A DNA stretch of 64,000 nt. It comes from CACPJA01 sp964629335 (lineage in GTDB: Bacteria; Pseudomonadota; Gammaproteobacteria; Steroidobacterales; UBA11654). The notes beneath the pieces were generated by a model. The model was not told where the DNA came from. It was given only the letters and a program-made list of their open reading frames with translations, and did no database searches. The stretch lies in assembly GCA_964629335.1 (NCBI GenBank), contig CAZVRH010000001.1:1-64000 (forward strand), written 5' to 3'. The translations under genes were made by a program, and so were the position numbers. This document shows, in pieces, positions 15,904 through 24,575 of the stretch (position 1 is its first letter; every line of letters begins with the position of its first letter).

Positions 15904-17145
15904 ATGGTGAAATCAGCTCAAAAAACATCCCATAGTAATATTCCCACCAGAGAAGAGATTACTAAAGCAGCCTCTGATTTAATACCAAAGCTAAGAGATA
16001 GAGCGCAGGAAGCTGAAGATCTTCGAACCATGCAAGAAGAAACCATTCAGGACATGAAAAATGCCGGTATTCATAAAATATTCACACCAAAGCGATACGG
16101 TGGGTTTGAAATGGATTGGGGAGTTCAGGTTGATGTAGCTAGAGAACTAGGAAAAGGTTGTGCATCTGCATCATGGATGTCATCAGTGGTAATGTCACAT
16201 TCATGGAACTTAGGAAGATTTCCTGCCGAAGCTCAGGAGGAATTTTGGCCGTCTTGCCCCGATGCAATCATTGCCACAGCTTTTGCTGGCGGAGGTGAAA
16301 TAAAAGAAACGGAAGGAGGGTATATCCTTAATGGTTTATGGAGATTCGCCAGCGGTGTTGATCACTCTGATTGTTCAATTGTTGCAGGGCAATATAAAAA
16401 TACAAATAGCAAATCTGGAACAGGCTTGGATTATAGGATGGCACTCATTATGCCAGATCAATATGAAATCATTGACACGTGGCACGCAGAAGGATTAAAG
16501 GGCACTGGCAGCAAAGACATTAAAGTGGTCGATGCTTTTGTTCCAGAACATAGAACCGTCAAATCACTTGAACTAGGTGGTAAAAACCCACCTGGATCAG
16601 AGTTACACGAGAGTTACATATATCGAGTGGAGATGGGTATGTATTTTAATACGCTCCTATCAGGTCCTATTCTTGGTGCGACCCATGGATTATTGCTTGA
16701 ATATTTGGACCAAACCAGAACAAGGTTTGGCTCAATGTTTGGTGAAAGAGTTTCAGAACAAGCGCCAGTTCAGCAGAAAATTGGGGAATCTTATGAAGAG
16801 CTTAGGACCAGTGATTTAATAATTAATAATTTGTGTGATTTTCTTCATAAAAAAGGACAAGCAGGAGAATCTATAGTTGGCGATGACCGATTAAAAATAA
16901 GAAGAGAAACCGCAATGGCTGCTCAACTGTGCATGAAATCAGGTTCTCGCCTATCTGGAATGATGGGTGTAACTGGTCAAACCGGACGCAACCCTGCTCA
17001 AAGACATTTTAGAGACTTAAGAACAATGTCTACTCATGGCGCCATACACTGGGACAACGCTACAACTCCTACCGGTAGGTTTTTGCTGGGAATTGAGACC
17101 GGTGACCCCCTTATAGACAAGCACAATACATTTTTAGATGCATAG
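15904..17145 (+). CDS. Acyl-CoA-dehydrogenase-fold flavin monooxygenase (HsaA/HpaH-like)
   Basis: This 413-aa protein has the acyl-CoA dehydrogenase fold: an N-terminal helical domain (MQEETIQDMKNAGIHKIFTPKRYGGFEMDW), a middle beta domain (ETEGGYILNGLWRFASGVDHSD) and a C-terminal four-helix domain (QRHFRDLRTMSTHG). It lacks the WEGTSEIQ-type catalytic Glu segment of true dehydrogenases. The SASWMSSVVMSHSWNLGRFP region and the RFASG segment instead match two-component flavin hydroxylases acting on phenols, steroids or similar compounds. Such enzymes take reduced flavin from a separate reductase, not seen nearby. It is 3 nt from the 203-aa gene and divergent from the Rieske oxygenase. Confidence 0.8.
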   Translation: MVKSAQKTSHSNIPTREEITKAASDLIPKLRDRAQEAEDLRTMQEETIQDMKNAGIHKIFTPKRYGGFEMDWGVQVDVARELGKGCASASWMSSVVMSHSWNLGRFPAEAQEEFWPSCPDAIIATAFAGGGEIKETEGGYILNGLWRFASGVDHSDCSIVAGQYKNTNSKSGTGLDYRMALIMPDQYEIIDTWHAEGLKGTGSKDIKVVDAFVPEHRTVKSLELGGKNPPGSELHESYIYRVEMGMYFNTLLSGPILGATHGLLLEYLDQTRTRFGSMFGERVSEQAPVQQKIGESYEELRTSDLIINNLCDFLHKKGQAGESIVGDDRLKIRRETAMAAQLCMKSGSRLSGMMGVTGQTGRNPAQRHFRDLRTMSTHGAIHWDNATTPTGRFLLGIETGDPLIDKHNTFLDA

Positions 17146-17148
17146 ATT

Positions 17149-18243
17149 GTGAATCAGGAAAATGCCAAAGTCCGATTACTGGTAACAACCTTATTTCTTT
17201 TGCTCCAAGTTTCTCCACCCTCCTTTGCTGAAAATTCAATAACGCCTGAAAAGTTTGCTGAATTGGCACTAGAATGTGTGCATAAGGAATACCCAAATAA
17301 AATTTCTCACACCTTGCAAAATGATGACGATGTAAAGCCCCCAAGAGATCTCTATCCAGCATTCTATGGCTGCTATGATTGGCATTCTTCCGTACATGGT
17401 CATTGGTTATTAGTCAGACTGGCTAGACTTTATCCAGAAAATGAATTGAGCTCGGAGTCGGTCATAAAACTCAATATCAGTCTCACTGCTGAGAATCTAT
17501 TGAAAGAGTCACATTATATTAGAGGAAAAGGTCGAACAGCCTTTGAGCGTCCATACGGCATCGCTTGGCTACTTCAATTGGTGAGTGAACTTGAGGAATG
17601 GACAGACAATAAATCCGCTAACCGATGGCGTGAAAATATTAGGCCCTTAGAGGATATTTTGTCACAACGCATCGAAGACTGGCTTCCAAAACTCACCTAT
17701 CCTGTAAGAAGTGGTCAGCATTCGCAAACAGCTTTCGCACTGGGTTTAATCATGGATTGGGCAAAAACCACCGGCGATGAGGATTTGGCTTCTCTCATTG
17801 AGCAAAGAAGCGTTGATTACTTTATCAATGATAAGAACTGTCCTATTTCTTATGAGCCATCCGGTGCTGATTTTCTTTCCCCGTGCTTAGCAGAAGCTGA
17901 TTTAATGAGAAGAGTATTACAACCTGCAGACTTCTCAATATGGCTCAATGACTTTATAAACATTCCTATAGGCGACAATGAGGATTGGTTAGAACCTGCA
18001 ATAGTGAGTGATCCTTCAGATCCAAAGCTTGCTCATTTAGACGGCCTAAACCTCAGCCGAGCTTGGATGTTAGAAGGTATAGCAAGCGGATTACCGCCAG
18101 ATGACCCAAGAATTGAAAGTTTATTGTCCGCGGCTACAGAACATTCAGATGTTGGTTTGGCAGCGGTAACCGGAGAATTCTATGAGGGAGGTCATTGGTT
18201 AGGAAGTTTTGCAACTTACCTTGTGACTCAAAGAGGTTTGTAG
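17149..18243 (+). CDS. DUF2891 family exported protein
   Basis: This 364-aa protein is predicted to be exported (hydrophobic segment VTTLFLLLQVSPPSFA, cleavage before ENS). The signature YPAFYGCYDWHSSVHGHW near residue 75 places it in the DUF2891 family, an all-helical fold reminiscent of alpha/alpha toroids; no activity is established to my knowledge. The conserved His, Trp and Asp in that block would be candidates for an active site. The start is GTG 17149, 3 nt after the monooxygenase stop, so it is in the same operon. It converges with the methyltransferase-like gene, with no gap between stops. Confidence 0.8.
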   Translation: MNQENAKVRLLVTTLFLLLQVSPPSFAENSITPEKFAELALECVHKEYPNKISHTLQNDDDVKPPRDLYPAFYGCYDWHSSVHGHWLLVRLARLYPENELSSESVIKLNISLTAENLLKESHYIRGKGRTAFERPYGIAWLLQLVSELEEWTDNKSANRWRENIRPLEDILSQRIEDWLPKLTYPVRSGQHSQTAFALGLIMDWAKTTGDEDLASLIEQRSVDYFINDKNCPISYEPSGADFLSPCLAEADLMRRVLQPADFSIWLNDFINIPIGDNEDWLEPAIVSDPSDPKLAHLDGLNLSRAWMLEGIASGLPPDDPRIESLLSAATEHSDVGLAAVTGEFYEGGHWLGSFATYLVTQRGL

Positions 18244-18918
18244 TTATTCAGGTTTCTTAAATTTGAGTATGAAACGGCTTGTGCGATCTCTTATATGTTT
18301 TTCAAACACCATATCAGTTAACTCGTCTTCAGGATTCTCAAGAATTATTGACTCTCCATCATAAATAAAACCTGAAGAAGTCACCTCATCGATAACAAAT
18401 TCTTTCTCAATTCGATGAATATCGTGACAATTATCGATGCCTTGCCCCACCTTGGCATTATGATCGAGTATCCCATAGACTCCACCTGATTTAAGTGACT
18501 CAAAAATAGCGGTATTCATAGCGTTCCTATCAGCTTTGGTCCAAACTGAATCGTGATAAGTCATAATATTGAAAATCTTGTCCAGTTCTTCAGGAAATTC
18601 AGGGGATTCCATCTCACCCACCACAGGAAATAAATTATCTTGAGGAAACTCACTGAGTCTCTTTTCAATAGGGTTTCCTTTCCAACGTTTTACGCTCATT
18701 GGCGAAGTATGGGCATAAACTAAACCTCCTTCTATTAATGCATGAGCCATAATTGAGGAAAAGTAGCCTCGCCCAGAATTCATTTCACCAACTTTATCGG
18801 TTGTTTTAATGTTAAAAAAATTCAGAAGCTCGGCCGGCTTTCTATTGGCATCGCGTTCACGGTCTGAATCTGGCCTATTTTTATGTGCTACAGCATTTAA
18901 TATATAGTCTGCAATCAA
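18244..18918 (-). CDS. Methyltransferase-like protein (COG4798 type)
   Basis: This 224-aa protein has a class I methyltransferase-like Rossmann core. DKVGEMNSGRGYFSSIMAHAL is the SAM-binding motif I region, and IFESLKSGGVYGILDHNAKVG is the post-motif segment. It resembles predicted methyltransferases of the COG4798 group; the substrate is unknown. Motif I is degenerate (EMNSGRGY rather than the usual E-x-G-x-G-x-G), so activity should not be assumed. The start is TTG 18918 with AGGAG about 7 nt upstream. It lies 3 nt after the amidohydrolase stop in the same orientation. Confidence 0.75.
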   Translation of the reverse strand: MIADYILNAVAHKNRPDSDRERDANRKPAELLNFFNIKTTDKVGEMNSGRGYFSSIMAHALIEGGLVYAHTSPMSVKRWKGNPIEKRLSEFPQDNLFPVVGEMESPEFPEELDKIFNIMTYHDSVWTKADRNAMNTAIFESLKSGGVYGILDHNAKVGQGIDNCHDIHRIEKEFVIDEVTSSGFIYDGESIILENPEDELTDMVFEKHIRDRTSRFILKFKKPE

Positions 18919-18921
18919 TGT

Positions 18922-20499
18922 TCACTCCTTATTTTTTAGTAAAACTCTTCCTGGAAGTTGACCACTAAACTCCCCATTGTCTAGAACCCTGATTCCGTTG
19001 ATCCAGACTGAATGAATCCCTTCTGATTTTAGTGTTGGGTTTGCAAAAGTTGAATTGTCCTTAGTATTATCCGCATCAAACATCACTAAATCTGCAAAGG
19101 CACCTTCTTTGATCACACCTCTGTCTTTTAAACCTATGTTTGTTGCAGATAAAAGCGTCATCTTATTGATAATTCGCTCAAGGGGTCCTAGGCCATTTTC
19201 ACCTCGGTATTTAGAAATCACTTTAGGAAAACTACCGCATCCTCTTGGATGTGAGCAAACTAATTCTCCATCGCTGGTTACATTGCTGTAAGGCCAATTA
19301 AGAAGCAGACGAATATCAGCATCCAACATGCCCTTAGCAACTACGTACTCAACTGGAGCGGCTGCTGTGCTTAATGCATAGCTTTCTTGACTTAATTCAG
19401 AAAGCATCTCAGCCTCACTTTTATCGTTCTCTTTTGCGATTTCTGCGACTGTCTTTTGAACATAATGAGGATGCAGTGAGTGATAAACGAAGGTTATATT
19501 CTCAGCGGACGATAGATTCTCCAATATAAATTTTGTTTCCACTGGATCCTCAAAATTTCTCTCAGGATACAAAGTGGTGATACTGCTAGACCAAGCTTCA
19601 TATGGATAAACATCCGTGGTGACATTGATCCCCTCCTCTCTGGCTTTATCCAAAATCGATAAAATCTCGTCTGTTCGCCCATAGTTAAATTTCCCATTTA
19701 ATTTGAAGTGATCAATATTGACCGGAATGTTTGCCTGTCGACCTATTTCTATTGTTTCATCTATAGCTTGCCAATATTCTCTGTCCTCGCTTCTGATATG
19801 GCTTTTGTATTTTCCATCATAACTTTGAGAAACTTTAGCCAGTTCAATTAGCTCTTGGGTAGCAGCAAATATACCTGGGTCATACTCTAGTCCCGTGCTT
19901 AATCCATAGGCTCCCGATCTCATGTCTAAATCAACTAGGGATGCCATCTGCTCTATTTCTTCTTCAGTGGCTTCTCTTTTAAAATCTTCTCCCATAACTT
20001 CTAGACGAATACTGTTATGAGCTGAAAAACTGGCTACATTGATAGCAACCGGAATCGTTCGGAAATACTCTGCATACTGATTCACTGTAAAATAATCTGT
20101 ATCTTCTGGTCCATCTGAAAATCCGTCCATTCCCCTAACAATAGTAGTAACACCCTGAGTGATCAAAGCAGATGCTTCTGGTTCTACATCTAGACCAATA
20201 TCATGATGAGAATGTGTATCGATAAAACCAGGTGCCAAATCTAAACCCATGCCTTCAATAACCTGACTATCAGAACTTATTTCTGGAGGGTTACCCCGCT
20301 CTATATTTAGAATTCTATCTCCCTTTATCCTGACTTGTCCCTTAAAGGGCACGGCGCCGGTTCCATCATAAACCACTACATTTTTTATCAATATTGTGGA
20401 GGAACCATCAATAAGTATTTCTTCTACAGCGACAGTCTTAGGATTAACCAGAAGGATTAAGAACAAGATATAAATTGTTTTATTTATTAAACGAACCAA
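18922..20499 (-). CDS. Secreted N-acyl-D-amino-acid deacylase-like amidohydrolase
   Basis: This 525-aa amidohydrolase has a signal peptide (IYILFLILLVNPKTVA). The metal site motif GFIDTHSHHD follows the usual N-terminal beta domain, and the C-terminal beta segment includes GVIKEGAFADLVMFDADN, as in D-aminoacylases and other amidohydrolases. It would hydrolyse N-acyl-D-amino acids or related amides, probably in the periplasm given the leader. The reading frame begins with TTG 20499 and no ATG lies close downstream, so the start is somewhat uncertain. It is in an operon with the methyltransferase-like gene. Confidence 0.87.
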   Translation of the reverse strand: MVRLINKTIYILFLILLVNPKTVAVEEILIDGSSTILIKNVVVYDGTGAVPFKGQVRIKGDRILNIERGNPPEISSDSQVIEGMGLDLAPGFIDTHSHHDIGLDVEPEASALITQGVTTIVRGMDGFSDGPEDTDYFTVNQYAEYFRTIPVAINVASFSAHNSIRLEVMGEDFKREATEEEIEQMASLVDLDMRSGAYGLSTGLEYDPGIFAATQELIELAKVSQSYDGKYKSHIRSEDREYWQAIDETIEIGRQANIPVNIDHFKLNGKFNYGRTDEILSILDKAREEGINVTTDVYPYEAWSSSITTLYPERNFEDPVETKFILENLSSAENITFVYHSLHPHYVQKTVAEIAKENDKSEAEMLSELSQESYALSTAAAPVEYVVAKGMLDADIRLLLNWPYSNVTSDGELVCSHPRGCGSFPKVISKYRGENGLGPLERIINKMTLLSATNIGLKDRGVIKEGAFADLVMFDADNTKDNSTFANPTLKSEGIHSVWINGIRVLDNGEFSGQLPGRVLLKNKE

Positions 20500-20568
20500 G
20501 GTATCGCCCCTATATTGATTGAAATTATTTAATATAATGCGCCTAGGATAATAATAATTTTAATCTCC

Positions 20569-21825
20569 ATGGATCACAAAGAAAAAATTCTTGGCAGAAG
20601 CTTTAGAGCTCTAAGACCTCTACCTGAATATGCAGATGATGTCATAGCTCCTCCGTACGATGTTGTTACTTCAAAGGAAGCCAGAATCTTAACTAAGGGT
20701 AGGCCTTATAGCTTTCTGCACATCTCAAAACCGGAAATAGGTTTAACAGAAGATGTCCGTCCGGATGATCCCTTGGTTTATAAGCAAGGATTAGAGAATT
20801 TAAATTCAATGATCAGTGAGAATATTTTGGTAAGAGATGACGAAGAATCTTTATATGTTTACAAGATGTCCACAAAAGATCTCGATCAACTTGGGATCGC
20901 TTTTGTAGCTTCAATCGATGCCTATGAAAGTAATGCGATAAAAAAACATGAGTACACCAAACCTATAAAAGAAATGGATCGAATTAATAACATGAAAGCA
21001 CTTAATGCTCAGACAGGGCCCGTCTTGATGACCTATGTTGATAACTCTGAATTGAATGCCCTAATCAACCAGTCTATCTTCGAAAACGAACCCATCTATG
21101 ACGTTATGAGTAAAGAAAATATCAATCACACAATTTGGAAGATTGATGATACTAACGCCATTCATAATCTCACTTCAGCACTAAATAGCTTGCCATCTCT
21201 CTATATTGCAGACGGTCATCATCGTTCTGCTGCTGCCAGTAAGGTAAGAGAAACAAGAATGAATGACAATCCCAAGCATGACGGCAGCGAGGGATATAAT
21301 TATTTTCTTGCTGTTGCTTTTCCCAAAAGCCAGCTAACAATACTAGACTACAACCGTTTAGTTAAGAGCACTAATGGACACTCTCTGAATGAACTAATCG
21401 CTATGATTGAAAAAAATTTCAAATGCGTGCCTTCAGATATCCCAGTAAAGCCGTCTATAGACAAATCATTTGGAATGTATATTGATGGGCAATGGTTCAG
21501 ACTTGAGTTAACCCAAGATTATAATAATTTCAGCCCAGTGGAATCATTAGATGTCAGCATATTGCATACTTTCATTTTAGACCCAATACTGGGGATCAAA
21601 GATGAAAGAGTGGACTCCAATATTGATTTTGTTGGTGGAGCCAGGGGCTTGTCAGAACTTGAAAAAAGGGTCAATTCAAAAGAAATGGCAATAGCGTTCT
21701 CACTCTATCCAACACCCATCGATTCCTTAATCTCAGTTGCGGATGCCGATCTAATCATGCCGCCTAAATCAACATGGTTTGAGCCTAAACTATTAGACGG
21801 ACTACTATCGCATATCATTGATTAA
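20569..21825 (+). CDS. DUF1015 family protein
   Basis: This 418-aa cytosolic protein has the DUF1015 signatures: RPLPEYADDVIAPPYDVVTSKEA at the N-terminus, KKHEYTKPIKEMDR and YIADGHHRSAAA in the middle. Its role is not established to my knowledge; the family includes proteins called SpoOJ/ParA/ParB/RepB-like in old annotations. Here it stands alone, divergent from the amidohydrolase. An exact TATAAT box lies at 20533-20538, 30 nt before the start codon, with no convincing -35, so the promoter call is weak. Confidence 0.85.
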   Translation: MDHKEKILGRSFRALRPLPEYADDVIAPPYDVVTSKEARILTKGRPYSFLHISKPEIGLTEDVRPDDPLVYKQGLENLNSMISENILVRDDEESLYVYKMSTKDLDQLGIAFVASIDAYESNAIKKHEYTKPIKEMDRINNMKALNAQTGPVLMTYVDNSELNALINQSIFENEPIYDVMSKENINHTIWKIDDTNAIHNLTSALNSLPSLYIADGHHRSAAASKVRETRMNDNPKHDGSEGYNYFLAVAFPKSQLTILDYNRLVKSTNGHSLNELIAMIEKNFKCVPSDIPVKPSIDKSFGMYIDGQWFRLELTQDYNNFSPVESLDVSILHTFILDPILGIKDERVDSNIDFVGGARGLSELEKRVNSKEMAIAFSLYPTPIDSLISVADADLIMPPKSTWFEPKLLDGLLSHIID

Positions 21826-21906
21826 TTTTTTTAGCCTCCTTACTTCATGTTTTCTTAAAAATTTGACACAATCAATGCTAATTACATTTATTTAAAGGAA
21901 AAAATA

Positions 21907-22107
21907 ATGGACGCAGAAGCAATTAAAGAAAAAGCCAACAGCGCAGCAGAAGGGATTACTTTTAATGACTGTGCTTGTGAAACATTAACTCAGGTTCCAG
22001 ATTTTGCCATGGATATGGCTATTAGTCATATGGTTAATGCCGCTCAGGAACAAGGTGTTGACACAATTTGTTGCGACTTCTTAGAAGCTAACAACCCTAT
22101 GGGTTAA
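21907..22107 (+). CDS. Small cysteine-containing protein, 66 aa
   Basis: This 66-aa acidic protein has four Cys (FNDCACETL and TICCDF). The stretch LTQVPDFAMDMAISHMVNAA vaguely resembles the small PCP_red-type helical domain, but I would not assign it. A strong Shine-Dalgarno (AAAGGAA) precedes ATG 21907, and an exact TTGACA lies at 21863-21868, though no good -10 is correctly spaced. It could bind a metal or cluster through the CxC and CC pairs. It is followed 4 nt later by the 3' end of the oppositely oriented tRNA. Confidence 0.68.
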   Translation: MDAEAIKEKANSAAEGITFNDCACETLTQVPDFAMDMAISHMVNAAQEQGVDTICCDFLEANNPMG

Positions 22108-22111
22108 AACT

Positions 22112-22188
22112 TGGTGGTGATGGGTGGGATTGAACCACCGACCTTCGCGTTATGAGTGCGACGCTCTAACCGGCTGAGCTACATCACC
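22112..22188 (-). tRNA. tRNA with CAU anticodon (probably elongator Met)
   Basis: The complement strand folds into a full cloverleaf, with acceptor GGTGATG/CATCACC, D-arm GCTC/GAGC, T-arm GGTGG-TTCAATC-CCACC, discriminator A and an encoded CCA end (22112-22114). The anticodon CAT is at 22152-22154. It could be elongator tRNA-Met or lysidine-modified tRNA-Ile2; placement just downstream of ychF favours Met. The lowest anticodon-stem pair (31-39) is an A-C mismatch, which is unusual. Confidence 0.93.
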
Positions 22189-22276
22189 GAAGTTCTCTAA
22201 AGGTTGGATTTTCAATCTCAAATGCCTTTCTGTCAAGTAGAAGAGCTATTTTCAACTAAATTTGTGATATTGGATT

Positions 22277-23479
22277 ATGTCAAATAGAAAGAAATATTTT
22301 TTTATACTCTTGTTCTCCCTAGGGTTCATTGCTCCTATTTCAGGGCAATCTAAAGAATTTCCAGGCGATGAATGGGTAACAAAATCTGCCTCAGAACTTA
22401 ATATTGATCAAGAAAAAGTGGACCGATTATTTGATCTTTCCTTTGAGGACAATGCAACCCAAGGAGTTGTTTTAATTAAAGACGGATACCTGATTGGAGA
22501 GCGTTACGCTGAAGGTTTTGACGAGAATTCTTTTGGAACCTCTTGGTCAATGGCAAAAAGCTTCTATGCGAGCCTAATAGGCATATCAATTGACCGAGGA
22601 GAAATTAAGAGTCTGGACGACAAAGTAAGTGATTATTTGGATTACTTCAATGATGAAAGATCAGCAATCACAATAAGAGACATCCTCAATATGGCATCAG
22701 GCCTGCAATTCCCAGAACATGAACACGAGCTAATGTTTTTCAAAAAAGATCATCTGACTTATGCAAAAAATATAGGGGTAGAAAAGCAACCTAATCAACT
22801 CTTTGAATACAACAATGTCAATTCGATGTTACTTGGTGACATTTTACTGATAGCCACTGGAAAGAAAGCGGATGAGCTTCTTAATGAAAGAATTTTAAAG
22901 CCTATCGGCGCTGATAATTCAACACTATGGAGAGACAGCTCAGATAATGTTCTAACCTATTGTTGCATTGATATGTCAGCGCGAGATTATTCAAGATTTG
23001 GCCTCCTCTTTTCCAGAAATGGTAAATGGGAACAAAATCAAATAATCTCATCCGATTATGTTAATGAAACTTTCACGCCTTATTGGGAATTTACTCCAGA
23101 AAGATTTACAGATCTGAACCGCGGTTATTCTCTTCATTGGTGGTTTTCAAAAAATGACAATGAAGGACAAATCTTTAATGCCAGTGGGAAATTTGGCCAA
23201 TATATCTTTGTTGACCGAGACAATGATGTGATCTTTACAAGAATAACCAAATATTTTCCAACCTCTGGATCTAAACAAGACTGGGGGATCCTGGAGAGAT
23301 TCAATGTTAAGGATATTGAAAGATTTCTAAAAATCTCGCGTTTCCTCGAAGCAATAGGCCTTTTAGACATGGAAGATGACATCAAGACACCAAACACGAG
23401 GTCTGAAGGTGAGTCTGAGGAATTTTATGCAAGCTATTCTGAGATCATAGATGCTATGGCTGATCTGAGTAGAAACTAA
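22277..23479 (+). CDS. Serine hydrolase, beta-lactamase/PBP4-like fold, exported
   Basis: This 400-aa protein has a signal peptide (FFILLFSLGFIAPISG). It has the class C beta-lactamase/EstB-type fold: S91-M-A-K94 (SWSMAKSF), a Tyr-Asn pair in FEYNNVNSM and a C-terminal ASGKFGQYIF in place of the KTG/HxG motif. Relatives are esterases, D-amino-peptidases or true beta-lactamases, and the sequence does not decide between them. It probably acts in the periplasm. The stop overlaps the convergent ychF stop by 4 nt. Confidence 0.85.
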   Translation: MSNRKKYFFILLFSLGFIAPISGQSKEFPGDEWVTKSASELNIDQEKVDRLFDLSFEDNATQGVVLIKDGYLIGERYAEGFDENSFGTSWSMAKSFYASLIGISIDRGEIKSLDDKVSDYLDYFNDERSAITIRDILNMASGLQFPEHEHELMFFKKDHLTYAKNIGVEKQPNQLFEYNNVNSMLLGDILLIATGKKADELLNERILKPIGADNSTLWRDSSDNVLTYCCIDMSARDYSRFGLLFSRNGKWEQNQIISSDYVNETFTPYWEFTPERFTDLNRGYSLHWWFSKNDNEGQIFNASGKFGQYIFVDRDNDVIFTRITKYFPTSGSKQDWGILERFNVKDIERFLKISRFLEAIGLLDMEDDIKTPNTRSEGESEEFYASYSEIIDAMADLSRN

Positions 23480-24573
23480 ACATTGAATCTGAAATAAATT
23501 ACATCTCCCTCCTTAACAATATAATCCTTTCCTTCTAGTCTTAGCTTGCCTTGAGACTTGCTACCTTGTTCACCTTTATATTTGATGTAATCATCATATG
23601 AAATTACTTCGGCTTTAATAAAACCTCTTTCGAAATCTGTGTGTATTGCTGCAGCTGCTTTTGGAGCCTTTGAATTTCGTTTGACAGACCAGGACCTTAC
23701 TTCCTTGGGACCTGCTGTGAAAAATGTTTGAAGATCAAGTAGTGTGTACGAAGACCGTATTAATTTATTGATTGCTGGCTCATTTAGCTGAAGCTCTTTC
23801 AGAAACTCTTCCTTCTCAGCAGTATCTAATTTAGAAATCTCAGCTTCTAGTGAAACGCAAAGAGAAACTATTACTGTGTCTTGAGTTTCATCCACATACT
23901 TCTCTAATTGCTGAACATGTTTATTAACATTAGTTATCGAAGACTCATCAATATTTGCTACGTACAACATGGGCTTTCCTGTAAGTAGGCATAATTCTTT
24001 CATCAACTGTTTTTCATCCTTAGCCACTGAAAATGACCGGGCTGGATGATTTGAGCTTAAATGATCCATTAGATTTGTTAAAAAAGCTTTTTTTGCTAAT
24101 TGCTCCTTATCACCCGTCTTAGATTGCTTTTCTGCTCTTAAAAGTTGTTTTTCCAAGGTTTGGATATCGGCTAGTAATAGTTCAGTGTTGATAATCTCAA
24201 GATCTTCTAATGGGTTAATCTGATCAGAGACATGCATGATATTTCTATCCTCAAAACAACGAACGACATGAATAATGGCATCTGTTTCTCGAATGTTTGC
24301 TAAAAATTTATTACCCAATCCTTCGCCCTCTGAGGCGCCTTTAACCAGTCCTGCTATATCAACAAACTCAATAACACTAGGTATGACCTCTTCTGGATTA
24401 GCTATTGCTGCTAATTGATCCAACCTTTGATCGGGAACACTGACAATACCAATATTTGGCTCAATGGTAGTAAAAGGGTAGTTCTCAGCTTCAGCGGATC
24501 CGTCTGATAAGAGGTTAAATAGTGTCGATTTCCCAACATTTGGAATTCCGATTATGCCGCATCGAATACCCAT
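23476..24573 (-). CDS. ychF: Redox-regulated ATPase YchF (OLA1)
   Basis: This 365-aa member of the Obg-like GTPase superfamily shows G1 GIPNVGKSTLFN, G3 DIAGLVKGA(SEGEGLG), the NxxE motif (NIDE) that gives ATP preference, and the C-terminal TGS domain (AAAIHTDFERGFIKAEV). YchF binds ribosomes and is linked to oxidative-stress responses. It is the last gene of the prs-rplY-pth-MetE-like-ychF set on this strand, 2 nt after the MetE-like stop. Length is normal. Confidence 0.96.
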   Translation of the reverse strand: MGIRCGIIGIPNVGKSTLFNLLSDGSAEAENYPFTTIEPNIGIVSVPDQRLDQLAAIANPEEVIPSVIEFVDIAGLVKGASEGEGLGNKFLANIRETDAIIHVVRCFEDRNIMHVSDQINPLEDLEIINTELLLADIQTLEKQLLRAEKQSKTGDKEQLAKKAFLTNLMDHLSSNHPARSFSVAKDEKQLMKELCLLTGKPMLYVANIDESSITNVNKHVQQLEKYVDETQDTVIVSLCVSLEAEISKLDTAEKEEFLKELQLNEPAINKLIRSSYTLLDLQTFFTAGPKEVRSWSVKRNSKAPKAAAAIHTDFERGFIKAEVISYDDYIKYKGEQGSKSQGKLRLEGKDYIVKEGDVIYFRFNV

Positions 24574-24575
24574 TG

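Noticed and set aside
18244..18918. Calling the methyltransferase-like protein a confirmed SAM enzyme
   Set aside because: Motif I is degenerate (EMNSGRGY); family likeness is noted but activity is not claimed.
21863..21892. TTGACA plus AT-rich hexamer as a full promoter for the 66-aa gene
   Set aside because: The -35 is exact, but any -10 at 16-18 nt spacing would place the transcription start at the ribosome site.
22277..23479. Calling this serine hydrolase a beta-lactamase resistance gene
   Set aside because: Only the SxxK and Tyr-Asn motifs are shared with class C enzymes; the third motif is atypical, and esterases and peptidases share the fold.
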